Shown: piece by piece, positions 38,859 through 47,500 of the stretch
Numbering within the stretch: the stretch's first letter is position 1
How the letters are laid out: each line of letters opens with the position of its first letter
Assembly: GCA_947375135.1 (NCBI GenBank)
Contig: CANCER010000013.1
Location: forward strand, 30,974-94,973
Origin: Comamonadaceae bacterium
Lineage (GTDB): Bacteria > Pseudomonadota > Gammaproteobacteria > Burkholderiales > Burkholderiaceae_C
DNA length: 64,000 bases
Reading direction: 5' to 3'
Position numbers and translations under genes: made by a program
Notes under the pieces: generated by a model
Database searches by the model: none
Told to the model about the DNA's origin: nothing
What the model saw: only the letters and a program-made list of their open reading frames with translations

Positions 38859-39235
38859 GGGCTCGATCTGTGACGTTCTGATTGCCGAAACCCTTTCTGT
38901 TCATCACGGACCGGTTCCATCATTTCCACGCAGGTTCGGGCGTTCCCGGCCAGCGTCAGCAGGCTACTACGCCATGGCGGTGATTGCGTTGGGTCAAGCC
39001 GTGGCAGAGGCCGTAGCGGCGCAGGTGGCGGAGCATCCGGCCGCGACCCCACACAACGTGTGCGGATCTGGACGCACGCAGGCTTCTCCGTTTGTGCGTT
39101 ACCTCTAATCACAGCGGGGTATTGCTACTAGGATGGTGACGGGCAGCTTCCATTCACGCCCACCGTGGGCGCCGTGGCTACCAGTCCCGTACTAAAAACC
39201 GCGTCGAAGAACGCAACTACTGAAAGCACAACACC
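38859..39235. other. Intergenic region with a duplicated mltB tail
   Basis: About 377 bases. Nothing in the first 100 bases is recognisable. The repeat copy lies at 38962-39026, and its open frame runs on to a stop near 39108 (ending ASPFVRYL). No ribosome site or start codon makes this a credible gene. A possible promoter for the HicA gene could lie at 39100-39200 but I cannot identify one. Confidence 0.5.
38962..39026 (+). repeat. Direct repeat, copy 2 (fragment of mltB 3' end)
   Basis: Near-identical to 38507-38571 and in the same orientation. It encodes YYAMAVIALGQAVAEAVAA without the rest of the enzyme, so it is a fossil of a tandem duplication or recombination event. Confidence 0.78.
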
Positions 39236-39493
39236 ATGAGCCACAAACATGACACCCTGTTGCACAGCATCCTGCAGGAGGCACCCGGCAGCAATATCCA
39301 TTGGCGGGAAGTGGAGTCGCTGCTCAACCACCTGGGCGCCCATGTCGAGCCCGCGAACGGCGCACGCTTCAAGGTCACCCTCAACGAGGTCACCGACTTC
39401 CTGCACCACCCCCACCACAGCAGCGTTTGCACGCGCGACCACATCAAACACCTGAAGGCGTTTTTGACGCAGGCCGGCGTGTCCGGCGTGTAG
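39236..39493 (+). CDS. HicA-family toxin-like protein (orphan)
   Basis: An 85-residue protein with the HicA (double-stranded RNA-binding-like) pattern: NIHWREVESLLNHLGAHVE, then GARFKVTLNEV, HHPHHSS and HIKHLKAFLTQAGV. HicA toxins cleave mRNA and are normally followed by a HicB antitoxin. No HicB-like gene is present on either side: upstream is a TIGR02450-like gene and downstream a convergent gene 15 bases away. The catalytic histidine region is kept in altered form (HHPHHSS), so activity is uncertain; a harmless domesticated relative is equally possible. Confidence 0.72.
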   Translation: MSHKHDTLLHSILQEAPGSNIHWREVESLLNHLGAHVEPANGARFKVTLNEVTDFLHHPHHSSVCTRDHIKHLKAFLTQAGVSGV

Positions 39494-39508
39494 TGCGGGA
39501 GCGCAGGA

Positions 39509-40462
39509 TCAGCTGGCCACCAGGTACTCGCGGCTGATGTGGGCACCCAAATCGTTGACGCGGTCCAGGAACTGCGTCAGATAGGCGTGCAGGCCGGTGG
39601 CCAGAATCTCGTCGATGCGGCCGTACTTCAGCTCGGCACGCAGTTTGCCGGCGCGGCGCAGGGTCTCGCTGTCCGGGTTGCTGCCCACCAGGGCCAGGTT
39701 GTTCACCACTTCGTTCAGGCTGGCGTGCAGCGAGCGCGGCATGTCCGGGCGCAGGATGAGCAACTCGGCCACGCGCTCGGGGCGGATGACGTCGCGGTAC
39801 ACCTTGCGGTAGACCTCAAAGGCCGAGACGCTGCGCAGAATGGCGCTCCAGTGGTAGAAGTCGTATTCCTGGTCGCGCTCGTTGGCGGCACCGTAGAAGT
39901 CGCTTTGCACGGCGTGGAACTTCACATCCACCAGGCGCGCGGTGTTGTCGGCGCGTTCCAGGAAGGTGCCCAGGCGCATGAAGTGCAGTGCCTCGTCCAT
40001 CAGCATGGTGCCCACGGTCACGCCGCGTGACAGGTGCGAGCGGAATTTCACCCATTCAAAGAACTGCGAGGGGTCGGCATCGAACTCGCTGCTCTTGATC
40101 ATGCGTTTGACTTCCAGCCAGGTCTGGTTTTGCGTCTCCCAGACCTCGGTGGTGAGCGCGCCGCGCACGGCCCGCGCGTTTTCGCGGGCCGCGCCCAGGC
40201 AGGACACGATGGAAGACGGATTGCTTTCGTCTTTCACCATGAAGTCCATCACCTCGCGTGCGTTCACCGTGTCGTATTGCTTGGTGTAGGCGCCGGTCAG
40301 TTCACTGATGCTCAGCAGGCCCTGCCAGCCCATCTGGGCGACGGCGTCGCTTTGGGGCAGCAGCGAGGTCTGGTAGTTCACATCCAGCATGCGGGCGGTG
40401 TTCTCGGCCCGCTCGGTGTAGCGGGACATCCAGAAAAGGTGGTCTGCGGTACGTGACAGCAT
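39509..40462 (-). CDS. Alpha-E domain-containing protein (DUF403)
   Basis: A 317-residue all-helical protein with the family start MLSRTADHLFWMSRYTERAENTARMLD and repeated RADNTARLVDVK-like helices. No catalytic residues are known. Proteins of this family are almost always encoded beside a circularly permuted ATP-grasp enzyme and a transglutaminase, as here. It follows the ATP-grasp gene by 4 bases, so they are co-translated. Comparative-genomic work on ATP-grasp amidoligases proposed that the group makes and recycles a peptide tag; this is a prediction. Confidence 0.9.
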   Translation of the reverse strand: MLSRTADHLFWMSRYTERAENTARMLDVNYQTSLLPQSDAVAQMGWQGLLSISELTGAYTKQYDTVNAREVMDFMVKDESNPSSIVSCLGAARENARAVRGALTTEVWETQNQTWLEVKRMIKSSEFDADPSQFFEWVKFRSHLSRGVTVGTMLMDEALHFMRLGTFLERADNTARLVDVKFHAVQSDFYGAANERDQEYDFYHWSAILRSVSAFEVYRKVYRDVIRPERVAELLILRPDMPRSLHASLNEVVNNLALVGSNPDSETLRRAGKLRAELKYGRIDEILATGLHAYLTQFLDRVNDLGAHISREYLVAS

Positions 40463-40466
40463 TTTT

Positions 40467-41924
40467 TTAGTTCTCCAAAATCCAGGTATCTTTTGTTCCG
40501 CCGCCTTGGGATGAGTTCACCACCAGCGAGCCGTCTTTCAACGCCACGCGGGTCAGGCCGCCGGGCACCATTTGCACGGTCTTGCCGGAGAGCACATAGG
40601 GGCGCAGGTCGATGTGGCGCGGGGCAATGCCGCTTTCCACAAAGGTCGGGCAGCTCGACAGGCTCAGCGTGGGCTGCGCGATGTAGCCGCTGGGGTTGGC
40701 CAGCACAGCTTTGCGGAAATCTTCAATCTCAGCCGTGGTGCTAGCGGGCCCCACCAGCATGCCGTAGCCGCCGGCGCCGTGCACTTCCTTGACCACCAGG
40801 TCTTTGAGGTTGGCCATGGTGTAGGCCAGGTCGTCCTTGTTGCGGCACATGTAGGTGGGCACGTTGTTCAGGATGGGCTTTTCGCCCAAATAGAACTCGA
40901 TCATCTTGGGCACGTAGGGGTAGATCGACTTGTCGTCGGCAATGCCGGTACCCACTGCATTGCAGATGGTGACGTGGCCGGAGCGGTAGGCCTCAATCAG
41001 ACCCGAGCACCCCAACGTGGAACTCGGGCGGAACACGGTGGGGTCCAGGTAGTCGTCGTCGACGCGGCGGTAGATCACATCGACACGGCGCGGGCCGCGC
41101 GTGGTACGCATGTAGACGAACTTGTCTTTGACAAACAGGTCCTGGCCTTCGACCAACTCCACGCCCATTTGCTGGGCCAGAAAGGCGTGCTCGAAATAGG
41201 CGCTGTTGTACATGCCGGGGGTCAGCACCACTACGGAGGGCTCGGCCGTGGTCTCGGGGCTGCTGGCACGCAGGGTTTCGAGCAGCAAGTCGGGGTAATG
41301 CGCGACGGGTGCCACGCGGTGGGCGCTGAACAGGTCGGGAAAGAGCCGCATCATCATCTTGCGGTCTTCCAGCATGTAGCTCACGCCGCTGGGCACGCGC
41401 AAGTTGTCTTCGAGCACGTAGTACTCGCCGTTGCCCTGGGCGTCCGGGGCGCGCACGATGTCCACCCCGGAGATGTGCGAATACACGTTGTGCGGTACAT
41501 CCACGCCGACCATCTCGGGGCGGAACTGGGCGTTGTTTTCAATCTGCTCACGCGGAATGTGTCCGGCCTTGAGGATGTCCTGGTCGTGGTAAATGTCGTG
41601 GATAAAGCGGTTCAGCGCGGTGACGCGCTGTACCAGGCCTTTTTCCATGCTGGCCCATTCATTGGCCGGGATGATGCGGGGGATCAGGTCAAAGGGGATC
41701 AGACGTTCGGTGCCGGCACCACTCTCGTCCTTTTCGCCGTAGACGGCGAAGGTGATTCCGACGCGGCGGAAGATCATTTCTGCTTCTTCGCGCCGCTTGG
41801 CCATCATGTCGCCGGGTTGGCGCGCCAGCCACTCGTCATAGATTTTGTAGTGGTCACGAATCTGTTCGCCCTTGGAGAAGAACTCGTAGGGCAGCTTGGT
41901 GTACATCTCGTCAAATTTCTGCAT
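40467..41924 (-). CDS. Circularly permuted type-2 ATP-grasp protein (DUF404/DUF407)
   Basis: A 485-residue enzyme predicted to form amide bonds with ATP. The start MQKFDEMYTKLPYEFF is preceded by AAGAGGA. Visible motifs include IFRRVGITFAVYG, IPFDLIPRIIP, VDIVRAPDAQGNGEYYVLEDNLR (the metal/ATP region), RRVDVIYRRVDDDYLDP, AVGTGIADDKSIYPYVP and KEVHGAGGYGMLVGP. The last is the glycine-rich loop, displaced relative to normal ATP-grasp order. It is the upstream gene of the pair with the alpha-E protein. Substrate is unknown. Confidence 0.9.
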   Translation of the reverse strand: MQKFDEMYTKLPYEFFSKGEQIRDHYKIYDEWLARQPGDMMAKRREEAEMIFRRVGITFAVYGEKDESGAGTERLIPFDLIPRIIPANEWASMEKGLVQRVTALNRFIHDIYHDQDILKAGHIPREQIENNAQFRPEMVGVDVPHNVYSHISGVDIVRAPDAQGNGEYYVLEDNLRVPSGVSYMLEDRKMMMRLFPDLFSAHRVAPVAHYPDLLLETLRASSPETTAEPSVVVLTPGMYNSAYFEHAFLAQQMGVELVEGQDLFVKDKFVYMRTTRGPRRVDVIYRRVDDDYLDPTVFRPSSTLGCSGLIEAYRSGHVTICNAVGTGIADDKSIYPYVPKMIEFYLGEKPILNNVPTYMCRNKDDLAYTMANLKDLVVKEVHGAGGYGMLVGPASTTAEIEDFRKAVLANPSGYIAQPTLSLSSCPTFVESGIAPRHIDLRPYVLSGKTVQMVPGGLTRVALKDGSLVVNSSQGGGTKDTWILEN

Positions 41925-42001
41925 AAATCCTCTTGAACGCAATCTCTATTTATTCTCTAAGCAAGCTTCGCACCAGCATACTAACCCCTGCTAGCGCACT
42001 G

Positions 42002-44446
42002 TTATGGCACATGGCGGCTCCAGTAGTGCTTCTCCTCTGATCGAACGCAAAGTGTTTGCAAGGGCCGCTCGGAGCTCCAGCGCATGGCACCGCAATGGGG
42101 CGAGTCGTGCACCACAATGCCGCGCTCGGCGTAGCGTTGCATCACGTCCGGCGCGGGGTGGCCATAGCGATTGCGGTATCCCGACTGCACCCAGGCCTGG
42201 CGCGGCTGCACGGCGTCCAGAAAAGCCTCGCTGCTCGAGGTCTTGCTGCCATGGTGCGGCACCAGCAGCAGATCGGCCTGGACAGGCACTTGCGCAGCCA
42301 GCATCGCTGCTTCCTGCGCGCGCTCGATATCACCCACCAGCAAGGCGGTGCGCGGCTGCGCCCCCGCGCTCTGGATGCGCAGCACGCAGGACAGCGCATT
42401 GGGACTGTGCGGGGCCTCATAAGCCGCAGCCTGGGGCTGCAGGACGGTGAACTGCACGCCATCCCACTCCCAGTGCTGACCTTCCGCACAGCGCTCTGCC
42501 TTGCGCAGGCTTTGGAGCCGGTCATCAGGGGCAATGGAGCTCAGCAGCGCGGCCTGCGGCTGCATAGTCAGCACGGCGGGCGCACCGCCGACGTGGTCGG
42601 TATCGCGGTGACTCAGCACCAGCAGGTCCAGCCGGGTGTGCAGCGCCTGCAGCAGAGGCAAGAGCACGCGGTGGCCGGCATCGCTCTCCAGGCTGTAGCG
42701 CGGGCCCGCGTCATACAGCAAGGCGTGCGTGGCAGTGCGCACCAGCACGGCGTTGCCCTGCCCTATGTCGGCGCCCAGCAGCTCAAACTCTCCGGCAGGC
42801 GGCACAGGCGCCTGCCACAGCAGCACGGGCAATAGCAAGGGCAGACCCAGACCGCGCAGGTGCCAAGGCAAACGCGCCACCAGCAGCACACCGCCCAGCA
42901 CGCCCGCTGCCGCCATCCACCAGGGCGCAGTAGCCAGGGTCAGCGTAGCCCAGGGCCATGCGGCCAGCCATTGCAAAACAGCCATCAGCACCGCGATGGC
43001 GCCACCCGCCAGTTCCCACAAAAAAGGCAGCAGCACACCAGCCATCGCCAGGGGCGTGAGCACCAGCGTGACCCAGGGAATGGCCACGGCATTGGCCAAC
43101 AAGCCGACCAGGGAGACCTGGCCGAACAACAACAAGGTGAGCGGCGCCAGGGCCACGGTGACCACCCACTGCTCGCGCAGCATGGCCGCCAGGCGCGACA
43201 CCGTGCCACCCGCCACGCCCGCGCGGGGCTGCGCCACACCGGCGTCTGTAGCAAACAGCACACCAACGGCCACAAAGCTCAGCCAAAAGCCGGCTTGCAG
43301 CAAGGCCCAGGGGTCGGCCGCCACCACCACGGCGCAGGCCAGCATCCACACCTGCGGCCAGGGCCACCGTGCCCCGCTCAGACGCAGCAGGGCCACGGTG
43401 GCCAGCATCAGGCAGGTGCGCTGGGCCGGAATGCCCCAGCCGGAAAAAACCGAGTAGGCCAGGGCCAGCAACACGCCCCCGAGCAAGGCAGCCGAAGGTG
43501 CCGCAAACCACAGGCACAGCCCTGGCGAACGCCGCCACAGCCACCCCACCAGCCAGGCCGCGCCCCACGCGAACATGGTGATATGCAGGCCCGAAATACT
43601 GACCAAGTGGGCCACGCCGGTGGCGCGGAACACGTCCCAGTCCACCCGGTCGATGGCGTTCTGGTCCCCCACCACCAAGGCGGCGATCAGACCGGAAAAT
43701 GGACGCTGCGCCACATGGCTGGCGATGCGCTCACGCACGCTCTGTCGCAACAGGGCCACCGGGTGTGTCCAGGTCTGTTCCACGCGCTGCGGCTCGGGGT
43801 CCGTGCTGCCGGCGCGCACATAGGCCGTGGCCTGTACGCCGCGCTCCCACAGCCACAGCTCGAAATCAAACCCATGGGGGTTGCGGCTGCCGTGCGGGGC
43901 CTTGAGGCGCAGCGTCATGCGCCAGCGCTCACCGGCCCGCACGTCGCCAGGCTGCTTTTGCAGGGCCACCTGCTCACCCGCCAGGGAATAGACACCGCCG
44001 TACCAGCCCACGTCCATACGGTCGGGCACCCGCACGGGGCGCCCTTCCAGCGTGGCAGCATCGACTGCCAGCGTAAAGCGCAGACCGGCCTCGTTGCGCT
44101 GTGGCATGTCGGTGACCACGCCGCTCACCAGTACGTCACGCCCTTCCAGCACCGGATCCAGGCTCTGCGCTTCGAAAGCCACACTGCGCAAACCCGTGCC
44201 CGCGAAACCCAGCGCGCAGCCCAGGAGCGACCAGGCCAGTGCACGGCCAACACCCCTGAGCCACAGCAGACGGCCCCGCCACAAGACCGCGCACAAGGCA
44301 AGACCCGGCAAACACAACAGCCCGTACCCCCACAGCGGCCAGAGCGCGCCCTGCTGCAGTTGCAAGGCTGTGCCCAGCACCCAGCCGAACAGGGCCGCGA
44401 ACGGGGCTGAGCGCTGCAAGGAGGCGGAAGTCGGCGCATGGGGCAT
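42002..44446 (-). CDS. comEC: DNA internalisation competence protein ComEC/Rec2
   Basis: Inner-membrane channel for DNA uptake, 814 residues from MPHAPTS (AGGA eight bases upstream; longer in-frame starts exist at 44455 and 44524). An N-terminal soluble domain follows two or three membrane segments. The competence core has VALVVGDQNAIDRVDWDVFR and VAHLVSISGLHITMF, then about eight membrane helices. The C-terminal metallo-beta-lactamase domain has DIGQGNAVLVRT, LSHRDTDHVGG and VPHHGSKTSSSEAFL. It is encoded between the ATP-grasp gene and the divergent transglutaminase gene, with no known link to them. Confidence 0.94.
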   Translation of the reverse strand: MPHAPTSASLQRSAPFAALFGWVLGTALQLQQGALWPLWGYGLLCLPGLALCAVLWRGRLLWLRGVGRALAWSLLGCALGFAGTGLRSVAFEAQSLDPVLEGRDVLVSGVVTDMPQRNEAGLRFTLAVDAATLEGRPVRVPDRMDVGWYGGVYSLAGEQVALQKQPGDVRAGERWRMTLRLKAPHGSRNPHGFDFELWLWERGVQATAYVRAGSTDPEPQRVEQTWTHPVALLRQSVRERIASHVAQRPFSGLIAALVVGDQNAIDRVDWDVFRATGVAHLVSISGLHITMFAWGAAWLVGWLWRRSPGLCLWFAAPSAALLGGVLLALAYSVFSGWGIPAQRTCLMLATVALLRLSGARWPWPQVWMLACAVVVAADPWALLQAGFWLSFVAVGVLFATDAGVAQPRAGVAGGTVSRLAAMLREQWVVTVALAPLTLLLFGQVSLVGLLANAVAIPWVTLVLTPLAMAGVLLPFLWELAGGAIAVLMAVLQWLAAWPWATLTLATAPWWMAAAGVLGGVLLVARLPWHLRGLGLPLLLPVLLWQAPVPPAGEFELLGADIGQGNAVLVRTATHALLYDAGPRYSLESDAGHRVLLPLLQALHTRLDLLVLSHRDTDHVGGAPAVLTMQPQAALLSSIAPDDRLQSLRKAERCAEGQHWEWDGVQFTVLQPQAAAYEAPHSPNALSCVLRIQSAGAQPRTALLVGDIERAQEAAMLAAQVPVQADLLLVPHHGSKTSSSEAFLDAVQPRQAWVQSGYRNRYGHPAPDVMQRYAERGIVVHDSPHCGAMRWSSERPLQTLCVRSEEKHYWSRHVP

Positions 44447-44596
44447 GGTGTCCATCCTAGCGCCTGCATCGGCATGGCCCGTCTCTTGCTTAAAAGCGGG
44501 GGCCGGCTGTAATGGCCGGAACATGCACTGTTGTTAACATCGAAGCGAATTGCAATAGCCACACGGCCCACCGAGAACACAAATAAAGACACGCCT
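44447..44596. other. Divergent promoter region, comEC / transglutaminase-DUF2126
   Basis: About 150 bases between divergent starts. It must hold promoters for both directions. A GTTAAC and AT-richer stretch lies around 44533-44560, but I see no consensus pair. Confidence 0.35.
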
Positions 44597-47500
44597 ATGT
44601 CCATCCACGCAGCGCTCAACCACGTCACCCACTACAGCTACGACCGCTTGGTTGCCCTCGGCCCTCAGGTTATCCGCCTGCGCCCGGCGCCGCACTGCCG
44701 CAGCAAGGTCATCTCCTACTCCCTGAAGGTCGAGCCCGAAGTCCACTTCCTGAACTGGCAGCAGGACCCGTTTGCCAACTACCAGGCGCGCCTGGTGTTC
44801 CCCGAGAAGACCCGAGAGTTCAAGGTCACTGTCGGCCTGGTGGTGGAGATGGCGGTTTACAACCCTTTCGACTTCTTCCTGGAACCCGAGGCCGAAGAGT
44901 TCCCGTTCGTCTACGCCGACGCGCTCAAGGAAGAGCTCATGCCCTACCTGCTGGCCGACCCCATGACGCCGCTGGTAGCCGAGTACCTGAAGAAGATCGA
45001 CTACACCAAGCGCCGCAGCGTGATCTTTCTGGTCGACCTGAACCAGATGGTGCACAAGGATGTGAACTACACCATCCGCATGGAGCCCGGTGTGCAAACG
45101 CCGGAAGAAACCCTGACCAAGGGCAGCGGCTCGTGCCGTGACTCGGCCTGGCTGCTGGTGCAGCTGCTGCGCAACTGCGGCCTGGCCGCGCGCTTTGTGT
45201 CCGGCTACCTGATCCAGTTGAAACCCGATGTGAAGTCGCTCGACGGCCCCAGCGGCACCGAGGTCGACTTCACCGATCTGCACGCCTGGTGCGAGGTCTA
45301 TCTGCCCGGCGCCGGCTGGGTCGGCCTGGATGCCACCTCCGGCCTGCTGGCCGGTGAAGGCCACATCCCCCTGGCCTGCACACCGCAACCCTCGGGCGCT
45401 GCGCCCATTGAAGGCGGCGTGGACAAGAGCGAAGTGGAATTTGCCCACCTGATGGAAGTCACGCGCCTGTACGAATCCCCGCGCGTCACCAAGCCCTACA
45501 CCAGCGAGCAGTGGTCCGAGGTGATGGCCCTGGGCGACAAGGTCGATGCCGAGCTGACTGCCGGTGACGTGCGCCTGACCATGGGCGGCGAGCCCACCTT
45601 TGTCGGCGTGGACGACCGCGAAGCCGCAGAATGGAACACCGAGGCCTTGGGACCGACCAAGCGCGGCTTTGCCACCGCCCTGGTACACAAGCTGCGCGAC
45701 GAGTACGGCCAGGGCGGCTTTCTGCACTTCGGCCAGGGCAAGTGGTACCCCGGCGAGCAACTGCCGCGCTGGGCGCTGAACATTTACTGGCGTGCCGACA
45801 AGCAAGCGGTCTGGAGCAACCCGGCCCTGTTCACCGACGAGCGCGACCCCACCCACTACACCAGCGAAGACGCCGGCAACTTCATCCGCACCCTCTCAAG
45901 CAAGCTCGGCGTGACCGACAAGTACGTGACACCGGCCTATGAAGACAGCTGGTACTACCTGTGGCGCGAACGCCGCCTGCCCGTCAACGTCGACCCCTTC
46001 AACAGCCGGCTCGACGACGAGATGGAACGCTCGCGCCTGCGCCGCGTGTTCGAGCAAAAACTTGACACCGTGATCGGCTATGTGCTGCCCGTCAAACCCG
46101 CAGTCGGCGCGCGCCTGACCGGGCCTGAGTGGACCACCGGCCCCTGGTTCTTCCGCGACGAGCGCATGTACCTGATGCCCGGCGACTCCCCCATGGGCCT
46201 GCGCCTGCCACTCGACTCCTTGCCCTGGGTCAGCGAGGGTGACTACCCCTACCTGATTGAGCTGGACCCGACCGCACCGCGCGGCACCCTGCCCGCGCAT
46301 GCCAACTTTGCCGCGCGCTATGCACCCGGCATGAGCGCAGGCACGCCCTTCGCGTCGGTCGGTACAGATGCAACAGCAATGGCGGCTGCAGCCGGCAGCG
46401 CAAGCGCCGGTTTGGTCGGCAGCAATGCTGCAAACAACGGCAAAGCCGCCAGCACGACCCGCCGCGCCGCCGATGCCCCCTACCTGGCCGGCCCCGGCGC
46501 GGCCAGCGAAGCGGCCCGCCGCCTGCAACAAAACCGTGCCAGTGCGGCCACCAGCACCGTCTCGGCCAACGCGCAAGCCACGGCCCAGCCCGAGCCGGAA
46601 GACTTTACCCGTCAGCCTGCGCGCCAGGAATCGGCCCATTGGGTCACCCGCACGGCCCTGTGCGTGGAAGTGCGCGACCCGCGCCGCGCCAACGGCCCCA
46701 AGGCCGAAGCCATTGGCAGCAAGTCGGGCGTGCTCTACATCTTCATGCCGCCGCTGGAGCTGCTGGAAGACTACCTGGACCTGCTGGCCGCCATCGAAGC
46801 CACGGCCGAAGAACTCAAGGTCAAGATCGTGCTGGAAGGCTACCCGCCCCCGCGCGACCCACGTCTGAAACTCTTGCAAGTGACACCCGACCCCGGCGTG
46901 ATCGAGGTGAACATCCACCCGGTCAACAACTGGAAAGAACTGGTGCGCAACACCGAGTTCCTCTACAACGCGGCGTTTGAATCGCGCCTGTCGGCCGAAA
47001 AGTTCATGACCGACGGCCGCCACACCGGCACGGGTGGTGGCAACCACTTTGTGATGGGTGGCGCCACACCGTCAGACAGCCCCTTCCTGCGCAAGCCGGA
47101 GTTGCTGGCCAGCCTGCTGCTGTTCTGGCACAACCACCCGTCTTTAAGCTATTTGTTCAGCGGCATGTTTGTCGGCCCGACCAGCCAGGCCCCGCGCGTA
47201 GACGAGGCCCGCAACGACCAGCTCTACGAACTGGAAATCGCCATCGAGCAGATCTACAAGAACCGCGAGCTCCACGGCCAGAGCATGCCGCCGTGGCTGG
47301 TGGACCGCACGCTGCGCAACATCCTGATCGATGCCACCGGCAACACCCACCGCAGCGAGTTTTCCATCGACAAGATGTACTCGCCCGACTCATCCACGGG
47401 TCGACTGGGCCTGCTGGAACTGCGTGCGTTTGAGATGCCACCGCACCCGCACATGAGCAGCGTGCAGCAGCTCTTGTTGCGCGCCCTGGTGGCCCGCTTC

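Noticed and set aside
40572..41936. Plus-strand 454-codon open frame opposite the ATP-grasp gene
   Set aside because: Shadow frame; the minus-strand gene is well supported.
42860..44410. Plus-strand 516-codon open frame opposite comEC
   Set aside because: Proline/glutamine/histidine-rich shadow of comEC without domains.
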